A stretch of DNA of 64,000 nucleotides from Camillea tinctor (taxonomy: Eukaryota; Ascomycota; Sordariomycetes; Xylariales; Xylariaceae): positions 186,001 through 250,000 of the forward strand of contig MU394095.1 of assembly GCA_022578605.1 (NCBI GenBank). The letters run 5' to 3'. The position numbers and the translations under genes are program-made. Under the pieces are notes generated by a model that saw nothing but the letters and a program-made list of their open reading frames with translations, ran no database searches and was not told the DNA's origin. Positions 12,394-23,560 of the stretch are shown here, piece by piece (position 1 is the first letter of the stretch; the number at the start of each line of letters is the position of its first letter).

Positions 12394-13257
12394 CTTGACG
12401 GTGGTTCTTCAGGTGGGGGGGAATCTCTGCAAGAATCGGCCTGGTGGGATGTGGATGGTCAGTTGGTTTGGTGTCTTGGGGAAGAGGAGGGTAAGATAGT
12501 CAGAAAAAGGAATTGAATAAAGAGTAGACTGATGGGTATAGGTAGAGGGAAGTACTAACACGAATAATTGACCTACCTGAAGAAATGGCGATGAGGTGAT
12601 GTTCCTGTTGAACTTTTGGGCCGGTTCACCAAGTGCCAATGTCAAAGAATTTCGTCTAGGGTGGGAAATTCCTGTGCAATCGCTAAAATTGGGGTAACTA
12701 CGTACCTTTGCGCCTGTGCAAAAAACTTTAGGGCTTGCGCAGTAAAAAAGAAAAAAAAAGCATGGACCTTCTCGCTCACCTGCCCAGGTGTGTGGCACCT
12801 GTCAATCCATCCTGGAATGAGACACATAGAAGTACCTAGGTATCCGGAGATGAGCCGGATTGATTAGGTAAATCAGAGCTTGATGTCAGCCACACCAATT
12901 GCAGGTGAATCTTCCCTGCCACATCTACGCCGTAAAGCCACGTGCCGTGCGACAAAGGGTAAAAAAAAAAAAACTAAAGATCTCGGAGCTTTGCTGCGAA
13001 CCTTAGCTCTGATTGGCCCTTACACTGTCATTTCTAACAAGGGTCACGTAGGCTTCGACATTACTTAGGTACTTCAAGTTAGCTCCTACCTCTGTTCTGC
13101 ACAATGCTGCCGCCGCCGCCGTCATTACGTTACTAGGCTAGCTACAACCAACCGCCTCAACATCTACACTACCAATTACAACAACCTACTTCGATCTCGC
13201 ATCACAATCCGTCTCTCCTCCTTCCAATTGCTTGCGAGTCCAGCATAGTCCCCCAAT
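12394..13257. other. Shared upstream region of RPL9 and VPS26
   Basis: Divergent intergenic region of 864 bp. It holds A-rich tracts at about 12745..12760 and 12961..12974, an ACCTAGGT motif near 12835, and CCAAT-type pentamers in both orientations (near 12894 and 13012). No gene is seen. Confidence 0.6.
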
Positions 13258-14431
13258 ATGTCGTATTTCTTTTCGACGCCGGTCGATATCGATATCGTCC
13301 TCGAAGACCAGAATGAGGAGCGGGCCATGGTAGACATTCGGGTAGACAAGAATAGGAGAGAAAAGGCACCATTGTACATGGATGGTGAGAGCGTCAAAGG
13401 AACCGCTACGATCCGCCCGAAAGATGGGAAAAGACTCGAACACACCGGTATCAAGGTGCAGTTTATCGGCACGATAGGTTAGTGAAGATAGACACCAAAA
13501 AGAGAAAGCATGGCGCGAACGAACACAAAGAGATAAAGAGATCCAACTACTAGTAGCTAACCGATGATATTAACTCGTTTTCTTACATTTAGAAATGTTC
13601 TTCGACCGCGGCAACCATTACGAATTCCTCTCGCTGAACCAGGAGCTGGCAGCGCCGGGCGAGCTACAGCACCCGCAGACGTTCGACTTCAACTTCAAGA
13701 ACGTGGAGAAGCAGTACGAGTCGTACAATGGCATCAACGTGAAGCTGCGGTACTTTGTGCGCGTCACTGTCGCCCGGCGCATGGCCGACGTGATCCGCGA
13801 GAAGGACATGTGGGTCTACAGCTACCGCATCCCCCCCGAGATGAACAGCAGCATCAAGATGGACGTCGGTATCGAGGACTGCCTCCACATCGAGTTCGAG
13901 TACAGCAAGAGCAAGTACCACCTCAAGGACGTCATCGTTGGTCGCATCTACTTCCTGCTCGTCCGCCTCAAGATCAAACACATGGAGCTGAGCATCATCC
14001 GGCGCGAGACCACTGGCGCTGCCCCGAACCAGTACAACGAGAGCGAGACTCTGGTGCGCTTCGAGGTATACACTACCCCCCTACCCCCTTCTCTTCTCTT
14101 ATATATATATATATATATATATATAAACCGCCTTTGTGACTAACAAGTAACCCAGATCATGGACGGCTCGCCATCCCGTGGAGAAACCATCCCTATCCGT
14201 CTCTTCCTCGGCGGCTTCGACCTCACGCCCACCTTCCGTGATGTCAACAAGAAGTTCTCGACGCGGTACTACCTCAGCCTAGTATTGATAGACGAGGATG
14301 CTAGACGGTATTTTAAGCAATCCGAGATCATACTCTACCGGCAGGCCCCTGAGCTAGCTAATGGCGAGCCCCGGGAAGTCGTATCGGTTCCGGAACCTAC
14401 GCGCCCCATGCCACTGCCCGCAGCAGCATGA
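13258..14431 (+). CDS. vps26: Retromer subunit Vps26
   Basis: Arrestin-fold subunit of the retromer, which retrieves cargo receptors from endosomes to the trans-Golgi. Three exons: 13258..13477, 13593..14065 and 14156..14431, giving 322 residues. Recognisable family stretches are MSYFFSTPVDIDIVLED, HTGIKVQFIGTIEMFFDRG, FKNVEKQYESYNGINVKLRY, LLVRLKIKHMELSIIRRET, and RLFLGGFDLTPTFRDVNKKF. The second intron (90 nt) carries an (AT)n repeat right after its donor side and reads into a stop if retained. The C-terminal tail is short. It lies 375 bp from the convergent end of NUP120. Confidence 0.96.
14100..14125. repeat. (AT)n microsatellite inside VPS26 intron 2
   Basis: About 13 TA/AT units inside the 90-nt intron 14066..14155. 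Confidence 0.93.
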
Positions 14432-14806
14432 GATGTCGCCCTCATCTCCTCCTAGTGATGATTTATTTTTTAAACTTGTGAGAGATTGGTTACCTATCTC
14501 ATTTCATTCACTGTACATATATTTCAAAACAGAGCCTGGGTTGCGAGTATGGACGGCATGGCGTTCAGTGTTGATGAGGTATTATAGGCCTGTGATAATA
14601 AAAACCTAGAAAGTCTTTTTTTTCTTTCTTATTCCTAACAAAACCCACACATTTACTACCTGCCGCCGTGACCTGATGATGATGATGCTCTAGCTAGAAA
14701 AGAAGGTATCGCCTATTCATTAAAACATTTTGTTTGTTTGCTTTTGTTTTACTGTTGTTACATCATTACTCCGTACCTAGTCCGTCTGCCGCTTTTCGAT
14801 TCCAAC
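14432..14806. other. 3' flanks between convergent VPS26 and NUP120
   Basis: A stretch of 375 bp with T-rich segments near 14617..14630 and 14728..14760. It holds only the untranslated ends of the two genes. Confidence 0.6.
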
Positions 14807-17800
14807 TCAAAGTATCTCCATTTCATCATCGACTGCGAAACCGAACTGGTCGTTCTGGATCGCAGCGATGCGGTCAAGTTCATCCTGATACTCCTTCCGG
14901 ATATCGGCAAGGGTGACCACCTTACGTTTCCCTCCACTAGTACCACCATTGAAAGATCCTGACCCGTTCACTGGACCCGGACCTGGGACTGGGCGCTGTA
15001 ACTCTTCTGTAGTGATCCACGCCTGCTTTGCCTCAACACAGCTCAACACGTTGATAAGCATCAAGTACTGCCGCGTAATAGCCGTGTCCAGAGCATCATC
15101 TCCCGTCACCTGATCACCTTCCCCAAGCAGTCTAAGCTTCTGAATACGGTTGAAGAGGATTGCCGCGGCCCCGCGGTAGTCGTTTCGTTTTATGCGCCAT
15201 GAGTATAAGATCTGATGATAAGGCACGCCTGTTATGACATCGACTGTGTCATGACATTTCTGCGCCAAAATTTCGTCCACATCGTTTTGGAGGCCTGGGA
15301 AAGACAACTCGACAAGTTCTGAATTATGGAGATTATCGCACATCTTCTGGATGAGTATTCGCAAGCACGAGTGTTGTAAGGCTCGGTCTTTTATAGCCAC
15401 AAGAGTTGAATGCGCTAGTTCGAAATTCGAAATGGCCGTCGCCCCACTAAATAGTCGACTTTGAATCTCTGTGCGAACCATATCTGCATCCATGGTTTTG
15501 CGATTAACAAACTGGAGTGCGAGTCGCGCAAACTCAACGACATATGAGTAGGCCTTATGCCTCTCGTATAGTGCAACTATGTGGGCGTAATAGCGTGGTA
15601 GCCCTGCAAAGAACAAGTTCCATTCTGTATCGTCAAGCAGACCACTGCTATGTCGATCTGGATCTGTCTGTGGTACACCTGCAAAGAGAGATTAGCTTGA
15701 AATTGAAAGTAGACCTATTCCGACGAAACACTCACTCAAGCCATAAGCTGCTTTTTTGAAGTATCTAGCAGCAGTAGTGTAATCCTTGAGCGCAAGGTGC
15801 ACACGTCCTTGAACGTAGGTTGAAAATGGATCCTGATCGCAGAAGGGAGCAAGTTCCACGGCGAGATCTGGCCTGTCACGAACCAGGAGACCACACTGGA
15901 TATATTGGGGCTGCAGTTCAATATCGCTATCCGGAGCACAGAGATCTGCGACAAGTTTCGTAATAATTGCAGGCAACCCGTCCGAAGGCAATAAATCTAC
16001 CTCCGGAAGCCCGAGAAGATGCGCTACATTTCCTTCGAGGGCAGTGATAACTCTGTATTCCTCGGCTTGGCGTTTGGAGACCACAGGTGAACCTCCAGCT
16101 ATCGGGCCTGCTCTATCGGCTCTTGATAGTGGTGTGGATATTAGAGTGCTAGCAAGCCATCTGACTAGTTCAAGTCTGCCTAGTGACCTGAGTAGATTCC
16201 GGTAAACTGCACCGATATTAACTCTGTTATGAAGGGCATCTTCTGGGCGATCAAACTCGAATTCCATATGAACAAGTAGAATCAACTGAGTGAAGCACAC
16301 GTTCCATTGTAATTCGGCCATATCTTGGGTCGCCTTGACAATTATTCTTCGGCCAAATTCAGTAAGAGGGTTCTCGATAGGATGCTGGGAGTCCCAGGTT
16401 TCATCACATGTCGCTAACATTCGTTGGTAGAGGCCATTGTTGACGAGATTAAAGTTTTGGCCCAGTACGTCTGTGACTTGGGTACAATCGTCCTCGGAAA
16501 TTTGGCGCCAAAATCCTGCTTTGTCCGAGAAGAACTGGATGCGCTCTTCGTCCGTCTTGGACGTCTCCTCGAAAAGCTCCCAACGTAGAACGGAATGACA
16601 GATCTGCAGCATACCATCGGAAAACCCTTCGACGAAATTTCGACCCGTAGTTATGAGTGATGGCAGCCCACCCGCCTCTTCAAATACAGATTGTGGGTTA
16701 TGGTAGATCTGCTCCAGCTGACTGCATTTTCTGATAGCTGAGAGATTGTCGGCACACACAACCCAAGGCAAGCCCGAATCTGTGTCAAAAGCCAGTGCAA
16801 GTGCTTCACCTCCTGGCTTGTCCAGCTCGACCAGTATTCGGTAAAATTTCCTCCATTGAACCTCGCTCGCCGTGCGGAATCGCTCATGATCCATGTCTCC
16901 CGACGGAGATTTATTCAGAGATGCGGTCGAAGCAATGGCTGCGCAGATAGACTCCGGTAAACCCAGGCTGCTGCGAGACCGATCACCGGACCGTCCTATT
17001 GCCCGTTCATATGTGCTTAGAGCAGCTTCCAATGTGCTCTTTGCAAACCGTCCTGGGGTAAAAATAAGCTGTAGCCACCTCTCAGTGACATCAGTAGAAT
17101 CTGAAGGACCAGATACGGGAGCCGTAGGCACTGACGTGTCAGAAAAGACGGACCGCCAGCGACCTTGCCAAACATCTGGAAGTTCGTCTATCATAAAAGA
17201 CAGTTCTTGGACCCGGTAGGCCATGTTGTTTTTCCACAAAATCCACATTCTGAGACCATGTCCCGCCGTCCGTTCTGAGATGCTGAAATCAGCAAGAGTC
17301 CATACATCAGATCCAAGAGGTGGTACAGGTATCAAGCGAATGTCTGAGAAGAGATCGCTCACAGCAAGTGAGCTTCCATCGTCGGACTCTAGTTTCCAGA
17401 ATTTAAATTCGCCGGTTCCGATTGGAGAATAAGTAACACCAATTCGTCTACCCTCAGTCTCGCCAATAATCCGGATCAGGTTCGTCTGGGATGAATCGAG
17501 CTGCCACTTTCCAGTTTCTTGAGGATCTCGCTCGGCATTCAACATATCTATAGTTTCAAGAACTTGGCCGTTGTTGAGATTCCAGACACGCAATCGGTGG
17601 TCAAGACAAACTGTGAAGAGGAACGAAGCGTCATCCAGACCCAAGTCGGACTGTACTGCGGCTGCTGCTGCGGTGATGTCTAGATCCCCCCTGCTTCCCA
17701 AAAAGTTCCTGAACCCCTGTACCCATCCTTTCGCACTGTAAAACGTCTCTTTCCAGAGCGTCTGGGTGGCTAGTAGAATCATGTCAGTAATTAGTCCACC

Positions 17801-18465
17801 CCGGATATATAAGCATGGAACAAACCGGTATGGGACTTGTTCTTGTCGAACCGAATATGTCCTCCGTCAGAAAGTGTAACAATGAGCTGGTCACTGTCTA
17901 TGGCCACAAGCCTATAGGGGTTCTTAAAGTTGTGGAAAGCATTAGGGACAAAGATCTTGCACGAATCGCCTAGGCCACCCTCGGCGAACGAGCGCTTGCG
18001 AAACGAGTCGGGTCTTAGAAACAGAGTGTATAGTTGGTTGGTGGTGTCGAGAACGAAAACACTGAGCGCATCGTGATCGGAGGGATCGGCAAGGGCAACA
18101 CACGATGGCTTGATCGGGTTCGGGAAGTGGAAGTTCAGAATGAGGTTCGCATCGAGGGCCTTTTTCGGCTTGTAGACATCAATCACTCGCAAACTTAGAA
18201 CGGTATCGTCCTCCAACACCCTCCAAAGAAAAGTCCTGGGGAATTGGTGGTATTTCCGGTGGTAGATAGCAGATGCGGTGGCGCAGTTCTGTGCTCGAAA
18301 TGCGTCATTAGCTGCACCTGTTATGCTAGATGCACCAGCATGTCGTCGGCTTCGTGTTTGCGAGGTAGCTGAGGGCAACTGCAGGTCCACAGTAAAGATG
18401 GCTGAAGAAGGCTCGAAATTCAGCCGAGTCTCCTTGTAAAAATACGAAGGCTCTCGTGAAGCCAT
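14807..18465 (-). CDS. nup120: Nucleoporin Nup120/Nup160, Y-complex subunit
   Basis: Scaffold nucleoporin of the Nup84/Nup107-160 Y-complex at the nuclear pore. Three exons: 18465..17826, 17769..15736 and 15678..14807 (introns 56 and 57 nt), total 1181 residues, the usual fungal length. The N-terminal half is a beta-propeller-like region (SLRVIDVYKPKKALDANLIL; FLFTVCLDHRLRVWNLNNGQ), followed by an alpha-helical C-terminal half (FAGLPRYYAHIVALYERHKA; RDYRGAA-type helices). It ends FAVDDEMEIL. The ATG at 18465 (MASREPSYFYKETRLNFEP) is preferred over an in-frame upstream extension that looks like leader sequence. Divergent from RAD51. Confidence 0.9.
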
Positions 18466-18844
18466 GCTGAGTCCATCAACGCCCGGATAAGGGCTGTGGA
18501 GGATCAGTGTGGACTTGTTGCGCAAGTTGGTGATTGTTGTCGCGATGTGTGCCGAGTGCAAATAATGGAGGCGAAGAAGAGCTTTGGAGCTTTTGGATTG
18601 TTGCTGCGACAAGGGAAATACATACCAACGCGACAAGGTAGGCTTACGGAATAAAAAGCTAGATGGCTGGTGGCAGGCGGCAAGAGGCAGATGGCAGGTG
18701 GCAGGAATATCCCCAGATGTCAAGCAGCTGCTTGACTTTAAATCTGTTAAAGTGGTCACATGATTCCGTGATTGCCAATCAGGTCCATTCTTGTTTGTTC
18801 CCCCACTAGAATCGGGACCAACTACCTAGACTTGCCACCTGAAG

Positions 18845-18859
18845 TCGCGTCCAACGCGA
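18845..18859. promoter_or_regulatory. Inverted ACGCGA pair (MCB-like) upstream of RAD51
   Basis: TCGCGT and ACGCGA form perfect inverted arms around a 3-nt spacer, 239 bp upstream of the RAD51 start codon. A third ACGCGA lies at 18628..18633. The MluI cell-cycle box bound by MBF is ACGCGT, and RAD51 genes are commonly under G1/S control. Binding here is inference, as the sixth base differs. Confidence 0.4.
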
Positions 18860-19054
18860 TTTTATACCGACCTAACCTACTATGTAGGATACTTATTTCA
18901 AGTTCCACTGCCTATTTAAATAACTACCTCTGCCTACACCTACCTACCTACCTACCTAACCTAGGTAATTATATTTCTCCACTACCAAAACGGTTACGAG
19001 TCATATTTGATCCAATTCGAACTTTATTAATTGTTGTATTTTCCCTTCCTCTTA

Positions 19055-19076
19055 TTCTTCTTCTTCTTCTTCTTCT
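19055..19076. repeat. (TTC)n repeat in the RAD51 leader
   Basis: Seven consecutive TTC units ending 21 bp before the RAD51 start codon. Confidence 0.9.
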
Positions 19077-19097
19077 AACAACTAGCGCAACGCAACT

Positions 19098-20284
19098 ATG
19101 GCCGAGGAATACGAAGATGATATGACTGGCGAGGAGAGCGGGATCACCGGTCCCGGTGCCCCAACTCCAGTTACCGCTCTTGAGGTAACTCATCACCAAC
19201 AATACAAAATGGGGAAAATATAAACTGCCAGGTATACTGACTAGCAATTGATCCGTTCTAGGGACTTTCAGGCTTGACTAAACGTGATTGCCAGCTGCTC
19301 ATTGAAGGTGGCTACCAGACTGTTGAGTCGGTTGCCTATGCTCCACGACGACAGCTGGAACAGGTCAAGGGCATATCTGAGCAGAAAGCGGCAAAGGTGC
19401 TTGCCGAAGGTAAACACATATTTGTATGAAACTATTTTTATATCGCATCAGGTGTTGATCTACCATCCGCAGCTTCTAAATTAGTCCCTTTGGGCTTTAC
19501 CACTGCAACCGAGATGCACCAGCGAAGAAGCGAATTGATATCCATTACCACTGGTTCCAAGAATCTGGACACTCTTCTTGCCGGTGGTATCGAGACCGGC
19601 TCGGTGACAGAGCTCTTTGGCGAGTTCCGTACTGGAAAGAGTCAGATCTGCCATACTCTGGCTGTTACCTGCCAACTGCCATTCGACATGGGTGGCGGCG
19701 AAGGCAAATGTCTTTATATTGACACCGAGGGCACCTTTAGACCGGTGCGTTTACTTGCTGTTGCCAATCGATATGGCTTATCTGGCGAGGAGGTTCTTGA
19801 CAATGTCGCCTATGCCCGAGCATACAATTCCGACCACCAGCTTCAGCTTCTCACCCAAGCTGCAGCTATGATGTGTGAAACTCGATTTTCGCTCCTTATC
19901 GTAGATAGCGCAACGTCCCTCTACCGAACAGATTTCCTAGGCCGAGGCGAGCTGTCCTCGAGACAAACGCATCTCGCCAAGTTCATGCGCAGCCTACAAA
20001 GGCTAGCTGACGAGTTTGGTATTGCTGTCGTTATTACCAACCAGGTTGTGGCTCAGGTCGATGGCGGCCCTAGTGCCATGTTCAACCCTGATCCGAAGAA
20101 GCCCATTGGTGGTAACATTATCGCTCACGCCAGCACAACGAGAATTAGCCTGAAGAAGGGCCGAGGCGAAACCCGTATCGCCAAAATTTACGATAGCCCG
20201 TGCTTACCTGAGAGTGATTGCTTGTTCGCCATCAATGAAGATGGCATTGGTGACCCCGCTCCAAAGGACATGGAGAAGGACTAA
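19098..20284 (+). CDS. rad51: DNA repair recombinase Rad51
   Basis: ATP-dependent strand-exchange protein of homologous recombination in the nucleus. Three exons: 19098..19184, 19262..19409 and 19473..20284, giving 348 residues (other filamentous fungal orthologues are similar; yeast is longer at the N-terminus). An acidic start ([15 protein letters not shown]) leads into the helix-hairpin-helix domain ([20 protein letters not shown]). The Walker A motif GEFRTGKS is at residues 128-135 and Walker B LLIVD at 219-223. Further signatures are [20 protein letters not shown] and the ATP-cap region [13 protein letters not shown]. It ends PAPKDMEKD. Dmc1 is excluded by overall sequence and by the Rad51-type N-terminus. 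Confidence 0.97.
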
Positions 20285-22361
20285 ATCGATTTATATAGGT
20301 TATACACTATTTAATGGCGGCCGGGAGGCGGGTATTTATGGGCTTTACACGATACTGCCGTTGCAACGAGATTAATGAGACGAGTATACGATTGGGGGTT
20401 ACATAACGGGGTTGATTGACATGCATGGCTTCTGGAGTTGATGGGGGCCCTGAACTTTGTTTCTAGATTTTTTGTCCCTCTTTTTGCTTTAAACATGTAT
20501 CATACGTGATGACTCTGACTCCATATTTCAAGAAAACACAGTTGCCGTCACGAATCAATTACTTACGCCCATGAAGACTACCATTTTGGGTCCTCTGAGA
20601 ACTTCATAGGTCTTATCAATACAATTTGAACTGCGTATGGTGTCTTCTATATATACATGAATCATATGTGCTGGATTTCTATTAGAAGAAACGCCACAAC
20701 TCTGTGGTCACGTCTAGATTGTCCGCCAGACAACACTAATACACGACCATCTTTCAGCTCCCGGGTTGCTAATCACTTAGTGTAGAAGTTGAAAGTAACT
20801 TTCAGACCAACAGAGGTGTCTAGAACTAGGCTATGAGCAATTGGAACCTTTCTTGCCCCGGCCGGAGTTCCGTGTATAGCCTATCTACAAGAGTGGGCGG
20901 TGTATAGGAGCCAGCCCACCATTCTAGCCAGTCAGACCATCACAACAAATATGTAACCTACCTACTTATACAAATAGTTATGTATAGGACCTAGTTCCTC
21001 ACCAGTTTGGATAGAAGAAACCAGAAGCTACCCCCAAGAGCATGCGGCCAACCTTCCCTATCGTAATACAGAGTCGCCGACTTTCCTTTATCACTGTCAC
21101 ATCGCAGATTTACCACCTACGAAGCCTGGTTTGGGGGATGGAGAGCTAGGAAACCATCATTTCCAAGTTTATAAAGGATCACAAATTCTTGTTTTTCCCC
21201 CCTGAGGTGGTGTTCCATTCATTATCTTTCCCGATGTGTTACGGGGAAATGGAAGCTAAAAACAGGAGCGCGTGGGATGGACGATGATAACGAGTATATA
21301 GGGTTACTTCCTACTATTAACGAGAAGGACTCTTTTTTTTAACCCGGGAAACATACATGCGGCTTGTAAGCACATGTTCACTGCTCGCTGATAGGAGACG
21401 ATTTGATAATAATCCCTACCGGGATGTATATCGAAGTATTTGTCTACTTCTGCTAATCATACACAAAAGATAGCTAACAATATAATAAATAGGCCAAGCG
21501 TGCAGTTACACTATACCACCACCACTATGAGCAACTCGCTTCGAACCCCCCCCCCCCCAACTCAGCATAATCAAGTTTCTCTCTATCTGCCTTTATTTTA
21601 TATTATCCCCCCTCCTCTCTCCCCCCCAAGAGATAAGGGAACCGAGTCCTGCAATTCTCCCAATCCCGTCCCTTCGTGGGGTTGAGTTCACGGGTTTCCT
21701 CTTTTTGCTTTGCAAGTAAGGAATTCGCAGTACCCACTAGGTACATTGACATGTGGATTGAATGAACATATACTTCTTTAGTACGTACTGCATCTATTTA
21801 TATACAAATGGGTCTCTCTTGCCCCCTTCCATATCTTCCTATCGGACAGCCTCTACTACTACTATACCCCCCACGACGATACTGTTTCTTTTCTCTTTTC
21901 TCAAATTGATATAAATTAAGCCCATGCGCCTTTATCATATGGAGAAAGGAGAAGGGAACGAGAGAGATAGAGAACCGAAAACCCATTATCTCTTAAAACA
22001 GAACGCCCCCTTTGATGCAGAAGATTTAGGTTAAGAATCGTTTTACCCCGGAAAGATTCGCCTTTTCACTCTTTCTTTACCTCTTTTCCCCATTCCCTTT
22101 TTCGAAGTATCACTTCTTATATCCGCAGACAAAGAACGCCAGATGAATACGATACGAACCCTTATGCCATTTTGCCCACCTTTGGTTAAAAGGCACTTGT
22201 TTCGCAGTTGACTTTTTCTTTTTCTTTTTCTCTTCCAATTATGGTGTCATCCGTTTTGTCCTGCGCGTGGGGAAATAGAAAATGGATAGTAACATAATGC
22301 GGCGAGAACGCGCAAGTTGCGACACCCATACTCTCACATCCTAGCCCCTGGTCTATATCTT
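20285..22361. other. Intergenic region between convergent RAD51 and the gene at 22362
   Basis: No gene is supported in 2.1 kb. It contains a C-rich run at about 21547..21560 and 21610..21630, and T/C-rich tracts near 22210..22235. Confidence 0.6.
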
Positions 22362-23560
22362 TCATTGGTCCCGACTTGAGGACCGATCCCGGCCCTTTTT
22401 CTGAAGTCTGGTCGAGGCAGGGAACCGTCCACTATTACTCTTGTTGGCGTCGCTGTCTTCCATACTGCCATCACTATTAGATGTGCCGAATGTTCCCGCG
22501 GGCAACACCTCGAAACCTGCATTTACTTGCCGCCTGGTGGTGTTGGCGTATGTGTCCACGTTATATGAACGAACTGGAACTGGTCTATCGGAGGCCAGCG
22601 GCTGATGAGACGCAGGTCGCGATCCCGTTTCGATAGGTCCGGCTGTTTCGGCCACGGGCAATCTCGAGTGGTTGGTGGGACGATCCATTCTAGTTGGCGT
22701 CTGACGCGGCGTCGTATACGCTATACCCTCGTCAGACGAACTTGAATCCGGCTCCATCATGGCCTTTTGATGCGAGGATATAGAAGATTTGGCGCTAGAT
22801 AGAGAGTTTGTGGGTATGTAGGTCTCGACTGGAGCTCTGGAAGGTTTACCCTCTAAGCGCGTAAGGGTGTCCAAGTTGACAGCCTCGCTTGAGCCTATGT
22901 CGGCAAGGCGCTGCTGTGCTGGCCGAGAGGTTGTCTGTGGTTTCAACGGTGGTGTAACTTGAGTACTGGATTCGACATCCGTAATAGCATCGAACAAGCT
23001 CCCTGTCGGACTTTCAAAAGGACTCTGCTTTGGAGATGATTGGATTTCAACAACGTTTGTCGACGGGTTGAGGACGCCCCCTGATACGACCTTAGCCTTT
23101 CCCTTCCCCTTTCCTTGAAGTGCAGCCTCCGAGTCCGAGATGGATGAAGCCTCACGCAGGCTGCCGACTTCTATAGGGGTACCAGGCTGCGATATCCAAA
23201 TACCATCGACTTCTATGCCGCTCTGGATTGCGCGCACACCAAAAGGGATGTCGATTCGTCTGCCGACCGGGAGTCCGCTTTTGCGCATTTCCTCTTGTCT
23301 AACTCGCTTTTCTTCATCTAAGATTGTATGTTTTTTGAGATATCTACTCATCCACCACAACTTCAGCAAGCCAATAAAAAATACCACCACGATGGCCGCA
23401 GCCAGCACCTTTCCACTTGTTAGCACTATGTCAAGAGGGGTGGACTGAGATATGCCCACAAGATACATGCGCAGGAGAAAAGGTAAGAAAAGGGGGGAGA
23501 GCTTACAAAGGTCATCTGCTGCCATAATTCCCAGTTGACAAAAAAGTTGATGCCTGCCAT
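22362..23560 (-). CDS. Conserved fungal single-pass membrane protein, function unknown
   Basis: Two exons: 23560..23507 and 23444..22362, with a 62-nt intron (GTAAGC..CTCAG), giving 378 residues. The start MAGINFFVNWELWQQMTF and the spliced junction ..MTF-STPLDIVLTSGKVL make one continuous N-terminus, while the longer unspliced frame upstream does not look like protein. A transmembrane helix lies at about residues 30-49 (LAAAIVVVFFIGLLKLWW), followed by a basic helical segment (SRYLKKHTILDEEKRVRQEE), then IPFGVRAIQSGIEVDGIWIS, the most conserved-looking part. From about residue 110 on it is Ser/Pro/Thr-rich and probably disordered. A short luminal N-terminus with a large cytosolic tail is expected. 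No enzyme motif is seen. Confidence 0.78.

Larger units (their letters stand above)
18466..19097. other. Shared upstream region of NUP120 and RAD51
   Basis: Divergent 632-bp region. It contains ACGCGA elements at 18628 and in an inverted pair at 18845..18859, a CCAAT pentamer near 18776, a (CTAC)n run at about 18937..18955 with an ACCTAGGT motif, and a TTC repeat just upstream of the RAD51 ATG. Confidence 0.65.

Noticed and set aside
18466..18759. In-frame extension of Nup120
   Set aside because: The sequence upstream of MASREPSYF looks like untranslated leader, and the chosen start gives the expected length.
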